Below, in pieces: positions 53,686 through 62,469 of a stretch of 64,000 bases of DNA. Where the stretch lies: contig NZ_UTKY01000034.1 in NCBI RefSeq assembly GCF_900583165.1, positions 1 through 64,000 of the forward strand. Direction: 5' to 3'. A program made the translations under genes and the position numbers. Numbering within the stretch: the stretch's first letter is position 1; each line of letters starts with the position of its first letter. This DNA comes from Pseudomonas viridiflava. Its GTDB lineage: Bacteria; Pseudomonadota; Gammaproteobacteria; Pseudomonadales; Pseudomonadaceae. Under the pieces are notes generated by a model, which saw nothing but the letters and a program-made list of their open reading frames with translations, searched no databases and had not been told where the DNA came from.

Positions 53686-55071
53686 TCAAGTTTTGCGCAG
53701 GAACTGCAGCTCAACTTCCAGCCCCCCACCCTCCCTATTCCTCAAACTCAACCGTCCTTCATGCGCCCTGGCGATGGTGTGAGCGATGCTCAACCCCAAC
53801 CCATATCCGCCCGTTTCAGCATTGCGTGACCCTTCCACCCGATAGAACGGTTCCATTACCTGCGCCAGCTGTTCCTGGGGAATCCCCGGCCCTCGGTCGC
53901 TGATGGTGATCGTCAAGCAACCCGCCACGTCCTCAACCCGCACCACCACATCGCTGCCATAACGCACTGCGTTTTCCAGCAGGTTCTGCACGCACCGCTT
54001 GAGGCTGCGGGCGTACCCTGGCAACGGTTGTTTCGCGCGGCCTTCGATGCGTAGGCTTTCGCCGACGTCTTCCAGGTCCGCTTGCAGGCTTTGCAGCAAG
54101 GCATTGATGTCGATGTTCTGCCGCGCCTCGTTGATTTCGCCGCTGCTGACGAAATCCAGGGTGCTGGCAACCATGTGCTCCATTTCTTCCAGGTCACTGC
54201 GAAAACGCTCACGGGTGCGGGTGTCGTCGAGCATCTCGGTGCGCAGACGCAGGCGTGTGATGGGTGAGCGCAGGTCATGGGAAATCGCCGCGAGAAAACG
54301 TGTTCGCTCGGCGATATTGGCGATCAGGCGTTGCTGCATTGCGTTAAACGCCTGGGCGGCGCGGCGCACTTCGGTGGGGCCATCTTCCGACAATGGCGGG
54401 CGCTGGATATCCCGACCCAACGCTTCGGCCGCCTTGGCCAGCGCATTGAGCGGGCGGATGGCCAGGCGCACCGCCACCAGCGCGATCACCACCAGCACCA
54501 GCACCCGCAGCAGATAAATACGCATGACGTAATCAAACAGCAGATCCAGCGGCGAGGTACTGGTCCAGCCCTGCTCTTCTCGCGCATCCACTTGCAACCA
54601 GCGCCCGTCCGGCAGGCGCAGGTCGAGGAGGAATTGCCCCACCACCGGTTTGGAGCCGAGCAACGTAGAAAGCCCGGCAGTTTGCCCTTCACCATCGACC
54701 AAGGCCAGGCGCAGCAGGTTCAGGGTTTGGGCATCACCGGTTTTTTCCGACACCACCTGCTTGATCAGTCGCTCGGTCGGCCGGTCGCTGTCCTGCAAGG
54801 TACTGGGCACCGCGCTGGCCTGGTCGCTCAAGGTAAGGCGGAAGTTCGGTGTGTCGAGCATCTTGATCAGCACGTCTGCCTGCTGCGGGTCGCTGTGCAC
54901 CAGCCGCACCACGTCCGCCAGCCGTGTAGCGATCAACCGCACAGGAATCTCCAGCACCTGGCCATGGCGTCGGTCGTACCAGATGCTACTGGTCAGGGCC
55001 TGGGCTGCGAGCATGCCGCTGACCAAAATCAGCACCAACCGCCCAAACAGCGAACGCGGCAGTAGCCTCAC
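53686..55071 (-). CDS. Sensor histidine kinase, PirS-like
   Basis: The 461-residue inner-membrane kinase has two hydrophobic segments (LFGRLVLILVSGMLAAQALT near 8-27 and LLRVLVLVVIALVAVRLAIR near 190-210) around a periplasmic sensor of about 150 residues. A HAMP linker, DHp domain (AAISHDLRSPITRLRLR, phospho-His near 265) and HATPase domain follow (LLENAVRYG, ISDRGPGIPQEQL, GGYGLGLSIAHTIARAHEG). Overlaps the regulator by four bases. Because it is divergent from a catecholate-type TonB receptor, it recalls PirRS of P. aeruginosa; the stimulus could be the siderophore or iron lack. Confidence 0.88.
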   Translation of the reverse strand: MRLLPRSLFGRLVLILVSGMLAAQALTSSIWYDRRHGQVLEIPVRLIATRLADVVRLVHSDPQQADVLIKMLDTPNFRLTLSDQASAVPSTLQDSDRPTERLIKQVVSEKTGDAQTLNLLRLALVDGEGQTAGLSTLLGSKPVVGQFLLDLRLPDGRWLQVDAREEQGWTSTSPLDLLFDYVMRIYLLRVLVLVVIALVAVRLAIRPLNALAKAAEALGRDIQRPPLSEDGPTEVRRAAQAFNAMQQRLIANIAERTRFLAAISHDLRSPITRLRLRTEMLDDTRTRERFRSDLEEMEHMVASTLDFVSSGEINEARQNIDINALLQSLQADLEDVGESLRIEGRAKQPLPGYARSLKRCVQNLLENAVRYGSDVVVRVEDVAGCLTITISDRGPGIPQEQLAQVMEPFYRVEGSRNAETGGYGLGLSIAHTIARAHEGRLSLRNREGGGLEVELQFLRKT

Positions 55072-55778
55072 GACTGCAGCGCCACGTCATCGGCGGTGAG
55101 CATGTACCCCTCGTTGCGCACGGTCTTGATCAGCCCGGCCGGCAATTGCGAGCGCAAACGGCTCACGCACACGTCGATGGAACGGTCGAACGGCGTGCTG
55201 TCTTTGTCGAACACATGGTTGAGCAGAAAGTCGCGGCTCAGCGGCCGATTGGGGTGCTGTAACAACAGGCGCAGCACGCGGTAATCCGAGTTGCCGAGGC
55301 TGACCACCACCCCCTCCGGCGACAGCAATTGTCGCGCCCGTGTGTCGAGTTGCCAGCCGGCAAAACCAATACTCGGTGCTTCATCCAAGCGTGCACGGTC
55401 CGGAAAACTCTGCGCCCGACGCAACACCACCTTGATCCGCACCAGTAACTCGCGGGGGTCGAACGGCTTGGGCAAGTAATCGTCGGCGCCGATTTCCAGG
55501 CCAACGATGCGGTCGATCAACGAGCCCTTGGCGGTGAGCATCACCACCGGCGTGTTGGAACTCACCCTCAGTTCGCGGCACAGGCTCAGGCCGTCTTCGC
55601 CGGGCAGCATCAAGTCGAGGACGATCAGGTCGATGACATTCAGCGCCAGGCGTCGGCGCATCTCCTTACCATCGGCAGCGGTGGATACCTGAAAGCCCGC
55701 ATCGCTCAGGTAGTCGCACAGCAACTGGCGGATTTGCGGGTCGTCATCAACGATCAAGAGATGGTCTTGTTTGGCCAT
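55068..55778 (-). CDS. OmpR-family response regulator, PirR-like
   Basis: The 236-residue product has a receiver domain with acidic pocket (LLIVDDDPQIRQLL), phospho-acceptor Asp55 in DLIVLDLMLPGEDG and the conserved Lys in VMLTAKGS. A C-terminal winged helix of the OmpR/PhoB type follows (LSREDFLL-like LSRDFLLNHVFDKDS, DRSIDVCVSRLRSQL, KTVRNEGYML). It lies upstream of the kinase gene, and the stop/start overlap is four bases. About 200 bases separate it from the divergent receptor gene, where both promoters should lie. Confidence 0.9.
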   Translation of the reverse strand: MAKQDHLLIVDDDPQIRQLLCDYLSDAGFQVSTAADGKEMRRRLALNVIDLIVLDLMLPGEDGLSLCRELRVSSNTPVVMLTAKGSLIDRIVGLEIGADDYLPKPFDPRELLVRIKVVLRRAQSFPDRARLDEAPSIGFAGWQLDTRARQLLSPEGVVVSLGNSDYRVLRLLLQHPNRPLSRDFLLNHVFDKDSTPFDRSIDVCVSRLRSQLPAGLIKTVRNEGYMLTADDVALQS

Positions 55779-55939
55779 GGGCAGTTAATCCGAAAAACTA
55801 TAAAACGCAGCAAATAGCCGAAAGTTCAGCCAGCCGTGTACGCAAATGTAATGGAATGTTGTAGGGCGCGATAATCACGCATCAGCGATACAAAGCCAGG
55901 GCATGGCAGGAAGAATCGCTCTTTAGACTACCGAACCTA

Positions 55940-55960
55940 AATGAGAGTAATTGTAATTTA
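55940..55960. promoter_or_regulatory. Fur-box-like sequence upstream of the TonB receptor
   Basis: AATGAGAGTAATTGTAATTT matches the repeated NAT(A/T)AT hexamers of a Fur box only moderately. It lies about 20-40 bases before the receptor start, a typical Fur place. The match is by eye. Confidence 0.4.
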
Positions 55961-55976
55961 GACTCGGACCCATCCT

Positions 55977-58367
55977 ATGCCACAGCCCATCACATTGCCC
56001 ACCCCTCGTAGCCATGCGCTGCAAACCACCCTGGCGCCGATGTTCGGTTTGCTCGCCGCTGGCGGCGTCAGCCCGGTTTCGTGGGCGGATGCGCAAACCG
56101 CGACCAGCGATTCAGTGTTGAGCCTGCCGGAGATCAAGGTCGAGGGTGAAGCGACTTCCACCTTCAAGGTCGACCGGGTGACCTCGGCAAAAATCAGCCA
56201 GCCGCTGTTGGACGCGCCGCAAAGCGTGACCATCGTGCCGCAACAAGTGCTTAAGGAACAGAACGCGCAAACCCTGCAGGAAGTGCTGCGCAATGTGCCG
56301 GGCATTACGTTCATGTCTGGCGAAGGCAACTTGGGATGGGGGGATCTGTTTTCGATTCGCGGCTTCTCTTCCGAGCAAAGCCTGACCGTGGATGGCGTGC
56401 GCGATGCCGGCATGTCCACGCGCACCGACACCTTCAACCTGCAACAGGCCGAAGTGTTCAAAGGCACAGGCTCCATCGAATCCGGGGTTTCCGCCGTGGG
56501 TGGCAGCGTCAACCTAGTGAGCAAAGACGCGCACCTGGGCGACGCCAACCGTGTGTCTGCCGGTATCGGCACCGATGCGTACCGACGCCTCACCGCCGAC
56601 CTCAATAAACAACTGAACGACACCACCGCCGTACGCATCAACCTGATGAAGCACTACAACCAAGTGTCCGAGCGTGACGACGTGGACTACGACCGCTGGG
56701 GCATCGCCACCTCGTTCGGTTTCGGCCTGGGCACCGACACGCGGTTCTTTATCGACACCTTCTACCAGAAAGACACCAACACCCCGGACGGCGGCGTGCC
56801 CATCCAGCGCGGTACCCACGGTGATCGCATGCCTGGGGTAAAACGCTCCAACTGGTACGGCGATTCCAGCCTCTACACCCAAGAGAACAAAACCACCTCG
56901 CTGACCGCGCGTTTCGAGCACGACTTCGACTGGAACGACGCCAACCTGCGCAACCAGACCCGCTGGGAACGCAGCGACAACTTCGCCGTGCTGTCCCCGG
57001 CGCGCTTCTTTGCCGCCAGCGCCACCGGCGATAAAACTTGCACCGGCGCCCGCTGTGCGACGTTGGGCTACACCGGCGTAGGCCCGATCAGCCAAGTGCC
57101 GGGCAGCACGGTAAACGCCTACACCGATTACGTGAACAGCAGCAACACCGCCTACGGCATTCTGCGGGGCAGCGACTTTGGTTTGTCCAAGCGCTACACC
57201 ATCCTGGATAACCAGACCGACTTCAGCTTCACGTTCAATACCGGCAGCCTGCAACACGCGGTGGTTTCGGGGCTGGAGTTTTATCACGAGACCTACGGCG
57301 GCCTGAAACGCAACGCCGAAGTGCCGGACGGCAACATGCTGTTCGACATGGCCGACCCCAGCCATAGCTTCGCCAGCACCTACGTCACCAAAGGCGTCGG
57401 CGAGCCGCGCTCGGCGATCGACAACGCCGGCGTCTACCTGGGTGATACCGTCACCCTCAACGAGCAATGGCAAGTGTTGGGATCACTGCGTTACGACAAT
57501 TGGCAGGCCGATACCCGCCAACGTGGGCAGGCCACGACCCGCAGCAGCGACGGTGCGGTCAGCGGTCGGGTTGGCGCGGTATTCAAGCCGTTGCCCAACG
57601 GCAGCATCTACGTTTCCTACAGCGAAGCGGCACAACCGTCGGCACTCGGTGCGTCCACCAACAACCAGATCTACGGCGCCGCGAGCACCAGCAACTACAG
57701 CCCGGCCAAATCCAAGACCTACGAGCTGGGCACCAAGTGGGATATTGCCCACGACAGGTTGAACGTCACGGCGGCAATCTTTCGCACTGAGCTGGAGAAT
57801 TCCTGGGAATATCAGGACGGCGAATCCGCCCCGGTACGTGCCCTGCCCGCAAAACGTGTCGACGGCATTGAGTTGGGCCTGCAAGGCAATATCACCCCGC
57901 GCTGGACCGCCTACAGCGGGTTTTCGGCGCTCAAAAGCGTGCAGACCAAAGGCATCAACAAAGGCGCCGAAGCCAAGAACGTGCCCGACCTGACTACCAA
58001 CCTGTGGACGACCTACGCCGTCACCGACGCCCTGAGCCTGAGCTTCGGCGAGCAATACGTAGGGCGCCGCCGCTACACCGACAACAAATACGTCGGTGGC
58101 TTGAACAACAACAGCAGCTACGCCAACGGCCCCTCCGGCGTGGCAGCGATCTACACCCGCGACCACGAAAAAGCCCCCGGTTACTGGCTGAGCAACGTCG
58201 CGGCGCAATACAAAGTGAACAGGGACACCACGGTCAACCTCAACCTCAATAATGTGTTCAACACCTTCTACTACAGCCAGGTCGGCGCCTCCCTCGACGG
58301 CTTCCAGCTCTACGGCATCCCCGGCGCCGGGCGCACCCTGACTGCCAGTGTCGATTATGAATTCTAA
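55977..58367 (+). CDS. TonB-dependent siderophore receptor (Fiu/PiuA/PirA-like)
   Basis: This is an outer-membrane active importer of ferric siderophore. The 796-residue precursor has a signal region ending near GVSPVSWADA, then a plug domain (DAPQSVTIVPQQVLKEQNAQ, LQEVLRNVPGITFMSGEGNL, FSIRGFSSEQSLTVDGVRD, VFKGTGSIESGVSAVGGSVN). A 22-strand barrel follows, ending LTASVDYEF with terminal Phe. The plug motifs suggest the catecholate (Fiu/PiuA/PirA) group. The start ATG has a poor RBS. It is divergent from the two-component system and followed by genes for binding protein, permease and ATPase, a complete uptake route. Confidence 0.9.
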   Translation: MPQPITLPTPRSHALQTTLAPMFGLLAAGGVSPVSWADAQTATSDSVLSLPEIKVEGEATSTFKVDRVTSAKISQPLLDAPQSVTIVPQQVLKEQNAQTLQEVLRNVPGITFMSGEGNLGWGDLFSIRGFSSEQSLTVDGVRDAGMSTRTDTFNLQQAEVFKGTGSIESGVSAVGGSVNLVSKDAHLGDANRVSAGIGTDAYRRLTADLNKQLNDTTAVRINLMKHYNQVSERDDVDYDRWGIATSFGFGLGTDTRFFIDTFYQKDTNTPDGGVPIQRGTHGDRMPGVKRSNWYGDSSLYTQENKTTSLTARFEHDFDWNDANLRNQTRWERSDNFAVLSPARFFAASATGDKTCTGARCATLGYTGVGPISQVPGSTVNAYTDYVNSSNTAYGILRGSDFGLSKRYTILDNQTDFSFTFNTGSLQHAVVSGLEFYHETYGGLKRNAEVPDGNMLFDMADPSHSFASTYVTKGVGEPRSAIDNAGVYLGDTVTLNEQWQVLGSLRYDNWQADTRQRGQATTRSSDGAVSGRVGAVFKPLPNGSIYVSYSEAAQPSALGASTNNQIYGAASTSNYSPAKSKTYELGTKWDIAHDRLNVTAAIFRTELENSWEYQDGESAPVRALPAKRVDGIELGLQGNITPRWTAYSGFSALKSVQTKGINKGAEAKNVPDLTTNLWTTYAVTDALSLSFGEQYVGRRRYTDNKYVGGLNNNSSYANGPSGVAAIYTRDHEKAPGYWLSNVAAQYKVNRDTTVNLNLNNVFNTFYYSQVGASLDGFQLYGIPGAGRTLTASVDYEF

Positions 58368-58392
58368 ATTTTCTGTGTCAGGAGCCTTAGCC

Positions 58393-59508
58393 ATGCGCAA
58401 ACCCCGTCAACTGCTCAAGCTCGGCGTGCTGTGCGCCGCACTGGTTCTCGGCCACGCCGAAAGCGCGGCGGCCCAGCAAGTCACCGATGTGCTGGGCCGC
58501 AAGGTCGAGGTCAGCGACCACGTTCAGCGCGTGGTGCTCGGCGAAGGCCGGTTGGTCTCGGCATTCGCACTGCTGGACAAGGATGCACCGTTCCAGCGCA
58601 TCGTCGGTTGGCAGAATGATTTGAGGCTGCTGGACCAGCACACCTACAACGCCTATGTGGCGAAATTTCCGACGGTGAAAGACATCCCGCTAATCGGCCA
58701 GGCGTCGGAACAAAGTGTCAGCGCTGAAGAAATCCTTTCGCTCAAACCCGACTTGGCGGTGTTCAGCATCTCCGGCCACGGCCCCACGGAGCACAGCCCG
58801 GTGGCCGACGTGTTGGCCAAGGCGGGTATCCCGGTGATATTCGTCGACTTCCGAATCAACCCTGTCCAAGGCACCCACACCAGCATGCATGCGCTGGGCC
58901 AGGCCTTGGGGCGCGAAGCCCAGGCCAAGGCGTTTTTGGAGTTCTATGACCAGCACATCAAGATCATTACCGATGCTGTCGCCACCCTGCCCGCCGGCCC
59001 GCGCCCGAACGTCTTTCTTGAGCTGCTGGCCGGTGTCTGGCAGGCGCCCGGGCATACCACGGGCAAGAGCGGCATGGGCGAACTGATCGCACTGGTCGGC
59101 GGGCGCAACATCGCCGCCGGCGTGGTGCCGGGTGCACTGGGGGATATCAGCGTGGAGTACGCGCTCAAGGCCGACCCGGATATTTATGTAGCCACGGGTA
59201 ACCGCAAGCCGGGGCTGATCCTGGGCGCAGGCGTTGAGCCTCGCGTGGCCCAGGACGCTCTGGCGCGCGTATTGGCGCGGCCTGAATTTGCGAATCTTCG
59301 TGCCATCCGTGAGGGCAATGCCCACGGCCTGTGGCATGACTTCTACAACTCGCCGTACAACCTGCTGGCGATTGAGGCGTTGGCCAAGTGGGTGCATCCG
59401 CAGCTGTTCGCCAAGCTCGACCCGCAGGCGACCATGGAGCAGATAAACCAGCAGTTTTTGGGGATGCCGTTGCAGGGTGCCTACTGGATCGACGCCCAAA
59501 CGAAGTAA
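58393..59508 (+). CDS. Periplasmic siderophore-binding protein of ABC importer
   Basis: The 371-residue precursor has a signal peptide (LLKLGVLCAALVLGHAESAAA) and the class III periplasmic binding fold (VTDVLGRKVEVSDHVQRVVL, then EEILSLKPDLAVFSISGHGP, and LRAIREGNAHGLWHDFYNSP). It belongs to the FecB/BtuF-like group and is bound by the FecCD-type permease. AGGAG lies 8 bases before the ATG at 58393, and the gene starts 25 bases after the receptor stop. A REPIN separates it from the permease, so regulation may differ. Confidence 0.88.
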   Translation: MRKPRQLLKLGVLCAALVLGHAESAAAQQVTDVLGRKVEVSDHVQRVVLGEGRLVSAFALLDKDAPFQRIVGWQNDLRLLDQHTYNAYVAKFPTVKDIPLIGQASEQSVSAEEILSLKPDLAVFSISGHGPTEHSPVADVLAKAGIPVIFVDFRINPVQGTHTSMHALGQALGREAQAKAFLEFYDQHIKIITDAVATLPAGPRPNVFLELLAGVWQAPGHTTGKSGMGELIALVGGRNIAAGVVPGALGDISVEYALKADPDIYVATGNRKPGLILGAGVEPRVAQDALARVLARPEFANLRAIREGNAHGLWHDFYNSPYNLLAIEALAKWVHPQLFAKLDPQATMEQINQQFLGMPLQGAYWIDAQTK

Positions 59509-59519
59509 CACCACAGGTC

Positions 59520-59627
59520 AATGTGGGCGGGGCGGTGCGACGATTCGACTTGCTCCCGATAGCGGTGGGTCAGCCACACATGTGTTGACTGACTCACAGC
59601 CATCGGGGGCAAGCCCCCTCCCACATT
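59520..59627. repeat. REPIN with extended loop in one arm
   Basis: The left arm ATGTGGGCGGGG is followed by CGGTGCGACGATTCGACTTG and CTCCCGAT; the right arm is a normal REP, ATCGGGGGCAAGCCCCCTCC plus CACATT. The extra block is nearly identical to that at 11794-11840. Confidence 0.8.
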
Positions 59628-59662
59628 TTTATTTTCATTGTTTTCGAAAATGTGTGAGTTAA

Positions 59663-60721
59663 ATGACCACTCAAACCCTCGACCTCGCCAGCGCCACCCA
59701 CGGCTACCGGCGCCTGCTGGCACGGCGCACCTGGCTGCTGGCCCTGCTCGGCAGCGCGCTGGTCTGCGCCATCCTCGTGGACCTGGCCAGCGGCCCCTCG
59801 GGCATGGGCCTTCTGGCCTTGCTCGACGGAATATTGCACCCGTCCCACTTAAGCGCCACCGACCGAGTGATCATCTGGAACGTGCGCCTGCCCTACGCGC
59901 TGATGGCGGTATTGGTGGGTTGCGCACTCTCGCTGGCCGGGGCCGAAATGCAGGCGATCTTGAATAACCCGCTGGCCAGCCCCTTCACCTTGGGCGTGTC
60001 GTCGGCGGCGGCATTGGGCGCCTCGCTGGTGATCGTATTTCCGGCGACCACGCTGTACGTGTCGGCGAACACTGCGATCTCAATCTCGGCCTTCCTCTTC
60101 GCGGCGGCCTCGGTATTTTTGCTGCAAGCCATGTCGCGCCTGCGCGGCGCCGGAGTCGAAAGCCTGGTGCTGTTCGGCATTGCCCTGGTGTTCAGTTGCA
60201 ACGCGGTGGTGGCCTTGCTGCAACTGGTGGCCACCGAAGATGTGCTGCAACAACTGGTGTTCTGGACCCTGGGCAGCGTGACCCGCGCCAACTGGGACAA
60301 GCTCAGCATCCTGGCGCTGGTAGTCGCGGTGGTGTTGCCATTTTCCTTCAGCGCCGCACCGCGCCTGACCCTGTTGCGCATGGGCGAAGACCGCGCACAA
60401 AGCTTCGGCGTGGATGTGAAACGCCTGCGGTTTTTCTCGTTGCTGCGCATCAGCCTGTTGTCAGCCACCGCCGTAGCGTTTGTAGGCACTATCGGATTTA
60501 TCGGCCTGGTAGGTCCGCATATCGCACGGATTCTGGTGGGCGAAGACCAACGTTTCCTACTACCGGCCAGCGCCTTGACCGGTGCGCTGCTGCTGGCGCT
60601 GTCATCGATTGCCAGCAAGCTGATCATGCCTGGCGTGATTGTGCCGGTGGGCATCGTCACCGCGTTGGTGGGCGTGCCGATTTTCGTGGTGCTGGTGTTC
60701 AAGCGTGGGAGGCAGTTATGA
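59663..60721 (+). CDS. FecCD-family ABC transporter permease
   Basis: The 352-residue inner-membrane permease has about nine or ten hydrophobic helices. Characteristic stretches are RLPYALMAVLVGCALSLAGA (the FecCD start motif), MQAILNNPLASPFTLGVSSA, WTLGSVTRANWDKL and FIGLVGPHIARILVGEDQRF. It forms a homodimeric channel for ferric siderophore. The ATG is preceded by GTGTGAGTTAA, a modest RBS. Its stop overlaps the ATPase start. Confidence 0.92.
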   Translation: MTTQTLDLASATHGYRRLLARRTWLLALLGSALVCAILVDLASGPSGMGLLALLDGILHPSHLSATDRVIIWNVRLPYALMAVLVGCALSLAGAEMQAILNNPLASPFTLGVSSAAALGASLVIVFPATTLYVSANTAISISAFLFAAASVFLLQAMSRLRGAGVESLVLFGIALVFSCNAVVALLQLVATEDVLQQLVFWTLGSVTRANWDKLSILALVVAVVLPFSFSAAPRLTLLRMGEDRAQSFGVDVKRLRFFSLLRISLLSATAVAFVGTIGFIGLVGPHIARILVGEDQRFLLPASALTGALLLALSSIASKLIMPGVIVPVGIVTALVGVPIFVVLVFKRGRQL

Positions 60722-61503
60722 GCAAGGGGTTGAGCATCCACAACGCCAATGTCAGTTATGGCCGTCGGCAGATCGTGCACGACCTGAGTTTGCCCACCCT
60801 GCCCCCTGGCAGCCTGACCGCATTGATCGGCCCTAACGGCGCCGGCAAATCCACCTTGCTGCGCGCCGTGGCGGGGCTGGAAAAGATGCAGGGCGTAGTG
60901 CGATTGGGTGACCTCGACCTGTCAGCCATGTCGGTGGCCGAACGTGCCCAGCGCGTGACGTACATGCCGCAAAACCTGCCGCCCGGGTTGAGCCTTAGCG
61001 TGATGGAAAGTGTGACCGCCGCCTTGCGCGTGGCCAGTGTGGACGGCGTCCCGTTGTCCAGCGACGCCTGCCTGCGTGAAGCGTTCGAGGCATTGCAGCG
61101 CATCGGCATCGCCCATTTGGCCGATCAGTTGCTGAGCACGCTCTCTGGCGGCCAGCGCCAATTGGTCAGCCTCGCCCAACTGATCGCCCGTCGCCCGCAG
61201 GTGATGTTGCTGGACGAACCCACCAGTGCCCTCGACCTCAATTACCAACTCAAAGTCATGGACTGCGTGCGCGACCTGGTGCGCGAGCACAACCTGATTG
61301 CCGTAGTGGTGCTGCATGACATCAACCTCGCCGCGCGTTTTGCCGACCGCATTGCCGTGCTACGCCAAGGCCGCCTGTATGCCAGCGGTACAGCCGATGA
61401 TGTACTCGACCCGCTGCTGTTCGCCGAGGTGTACCGCGTAAGGGCGCGCATCGAACGCTGTTCGCAACAGTCGTTACAGGTGTTGGTGGATGGGGCCATG
61501 TGA
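60718..61503 (+). CDS. Siderophore ABC transporter ATP-binding protein
   Basis: The 261-residue ATPase has Walker [19 protein letters not shown] (about 35-52), Q-loop YMPQNLPPGL, signature LSGGQRQLVSLAQ, Walker B VMLLDEPTSALDL and the switch VLHDINLAARFADR. All motifs are intact and the length is typical of FecE/BtuD-like proteins. GGGAGGCAGTT precedes the ATG, which overlaps the permease stop (ATGA). It closes the uptake operon. Confidence 0.93.
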   Translation: MSKGLSIHNANVSYGRRQIVHDLSLPTLPPGSLTALIGPNGAGKSTLLRAVAGLEKMQGVVRLGDLDLSAMSVAERAQRVTYMPQNLPPGLSLSVMESVTAALRVASVDGVPLSSDACLREAFEALQRIGIAHLADQLLSTLSGGQRQLVSLAQLIARRPQVMLLDEPTSALDLNYQLKVMDCVRDLVREHNLIAVVVLHDINLAARFADRIAVLRQGRLYASGTADDVLDPLLFAEVYRVRARIERCSQQSLQVLVDGAM

Positions 61504-61596
61504 ATTGCTTCTAAGGGTATGCGCAAATGTTTCATTGAATTTTCGTACGTCCAACATCACCTATACCTACAGGCATTCGCTCAATTGGAGAGCTTC

Positions 61597-62241
61597 ATGA
61601 TCGACCTGTATTACTGGACCACCCCCAACGGTCACAAAGTGTCCTTGTTCCTGGAAGAAGCCGGCCTGCCTTATGAGGTACATCCGATCAATATCGGCCA
61701 GGGCGACCAGTTCAAGCCGGACTTTCTGAAGATCGCTCCCAACAACCGTATTCCTGCCATCGTCGATCACAACCCGACCGACGGTGGTGCGCCGATTTCA
61801 CTGTTTGAATCCGGCGCTATTCTTTTGTACCTGGCTGAAAAAACCGGCCAGTTCATTCCTCAAGACCTACGGGGTCGTCAGGAGGCGCTGCAATGGCTGT
61901 TCTGGCAAATGGGTGGGCTAGGGCCTATGGCCGGTCAAAATCACCACTTCAGCCAATTTGCACCGGAGAAGATTCCCTACGCGATCAAGCGCTATGTAGA
62001 CGAAACCGCGCGCCTGTATGGCGTGCTGGATCGGCGCCTGGCGGATCGTGCTTTTGTGGCCGGCGAGGCCTACAGCATTGCCGATATGGCGATCTACCCG
62101 TGGATTGTTTCCCACAAGTGGCAGAGCCAGCGGTTAGAAGATTTCCCACACCTGCATCGCTGGTTCAATAGCATCAAGGAACGGCCGGCGACTATCAGGG
62201 CCTATGAACTGGTGCAGAAAGTGAACCCGCCGAAGTCCTGA
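61597..62241 (+). CDS. yfcG: Glutathione transferase, YfcG-like (Nu class)
   Basis: The 214-residue product has the N-terminal thioredoxin-like domain MIDLYYWTTPNGHKVSLFLE and the PNNRIPAIVDHNP cis-Pro loop, closely like E. coli YfcG/YghU, which reduce disulfides with glutathione rather than conjugate. The C-terminal helical domain has EALQWLFWQMGGLGPMAGQN and FVAGEAYSIADMAIYPWI, the conserved GST hydrophobic Asp motif. GGAGAGCTTC precedes the ATG at 61597. It stands alone. Confidence 0.9.
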   Translation: MIDLYYWTTPNGHKVSLFLEEAGLPYEVHPINIGQGDQFKPDFLKIAPNNRIPAIVDHNPTDGGAPISLFESGAILLYLAEKTGQFIPQDLRGRQEALQWLFWQMGGLGPMAGQNHHFSQFAPEKIPYAIKRYVDETARLYGVLDRRLADRAFVAGEAYSIADMAIYPWIVSHKWQSQRLEDFPHLHRWFNSIKERPATIRAYELVQKVNPPKS

Positions 62242-62261
62242 TCTAAAGTCGCATGCAGTCG

Positions 62262-62356
62262 AAATGTGGGAGGGGGCTTGCCCCCGATAGCGGTGTATCT
62301 GTCACTGATCTGTTGACTGGCACACTGCTATCGGGGGCAAGCCCCCTCCCACATTT
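62262..62356. repeat. REPIN after the glutathione transferase gene
   Basis: AATGTGGGAGGGGGCTTGCC and the inverse GGGGGCAAGCCCCCTCCCAC lie about 40 bases apart, a standard REPIN. Confidence 0.88.
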
Positions 62357-62469
62357 GATTTGGGCCAGTCTCAGGATCTAATGCTTTGCCAAAACTCCCG
62401 CTTGCGTCGTTCCGCCGCGCTCACTAACGTAGCGCCTTTACTGACGCTACCCCCCGCAGGAGCTTTGCC

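Noticed and set aside
56514-57473. Minus-strand open frame inside the TonB receptor gene
   Set aside because: Shadow frame; the receptor reads through without interruption.
60196-60717. Extended N-terminus of the siderophore ATPase within the permease gene
   Set aside because: The extra 174 residues are an out-of-frame translation of the permease. The ATG at 60718, with GGGAGG upstream, gives a normal-sized ATPase.
4131-62356. Repeated palindromes as a CRISPR array
   Set aside because: They are dispersed singly between genes as inverted REP pairs, without regular spacers or cas genes.
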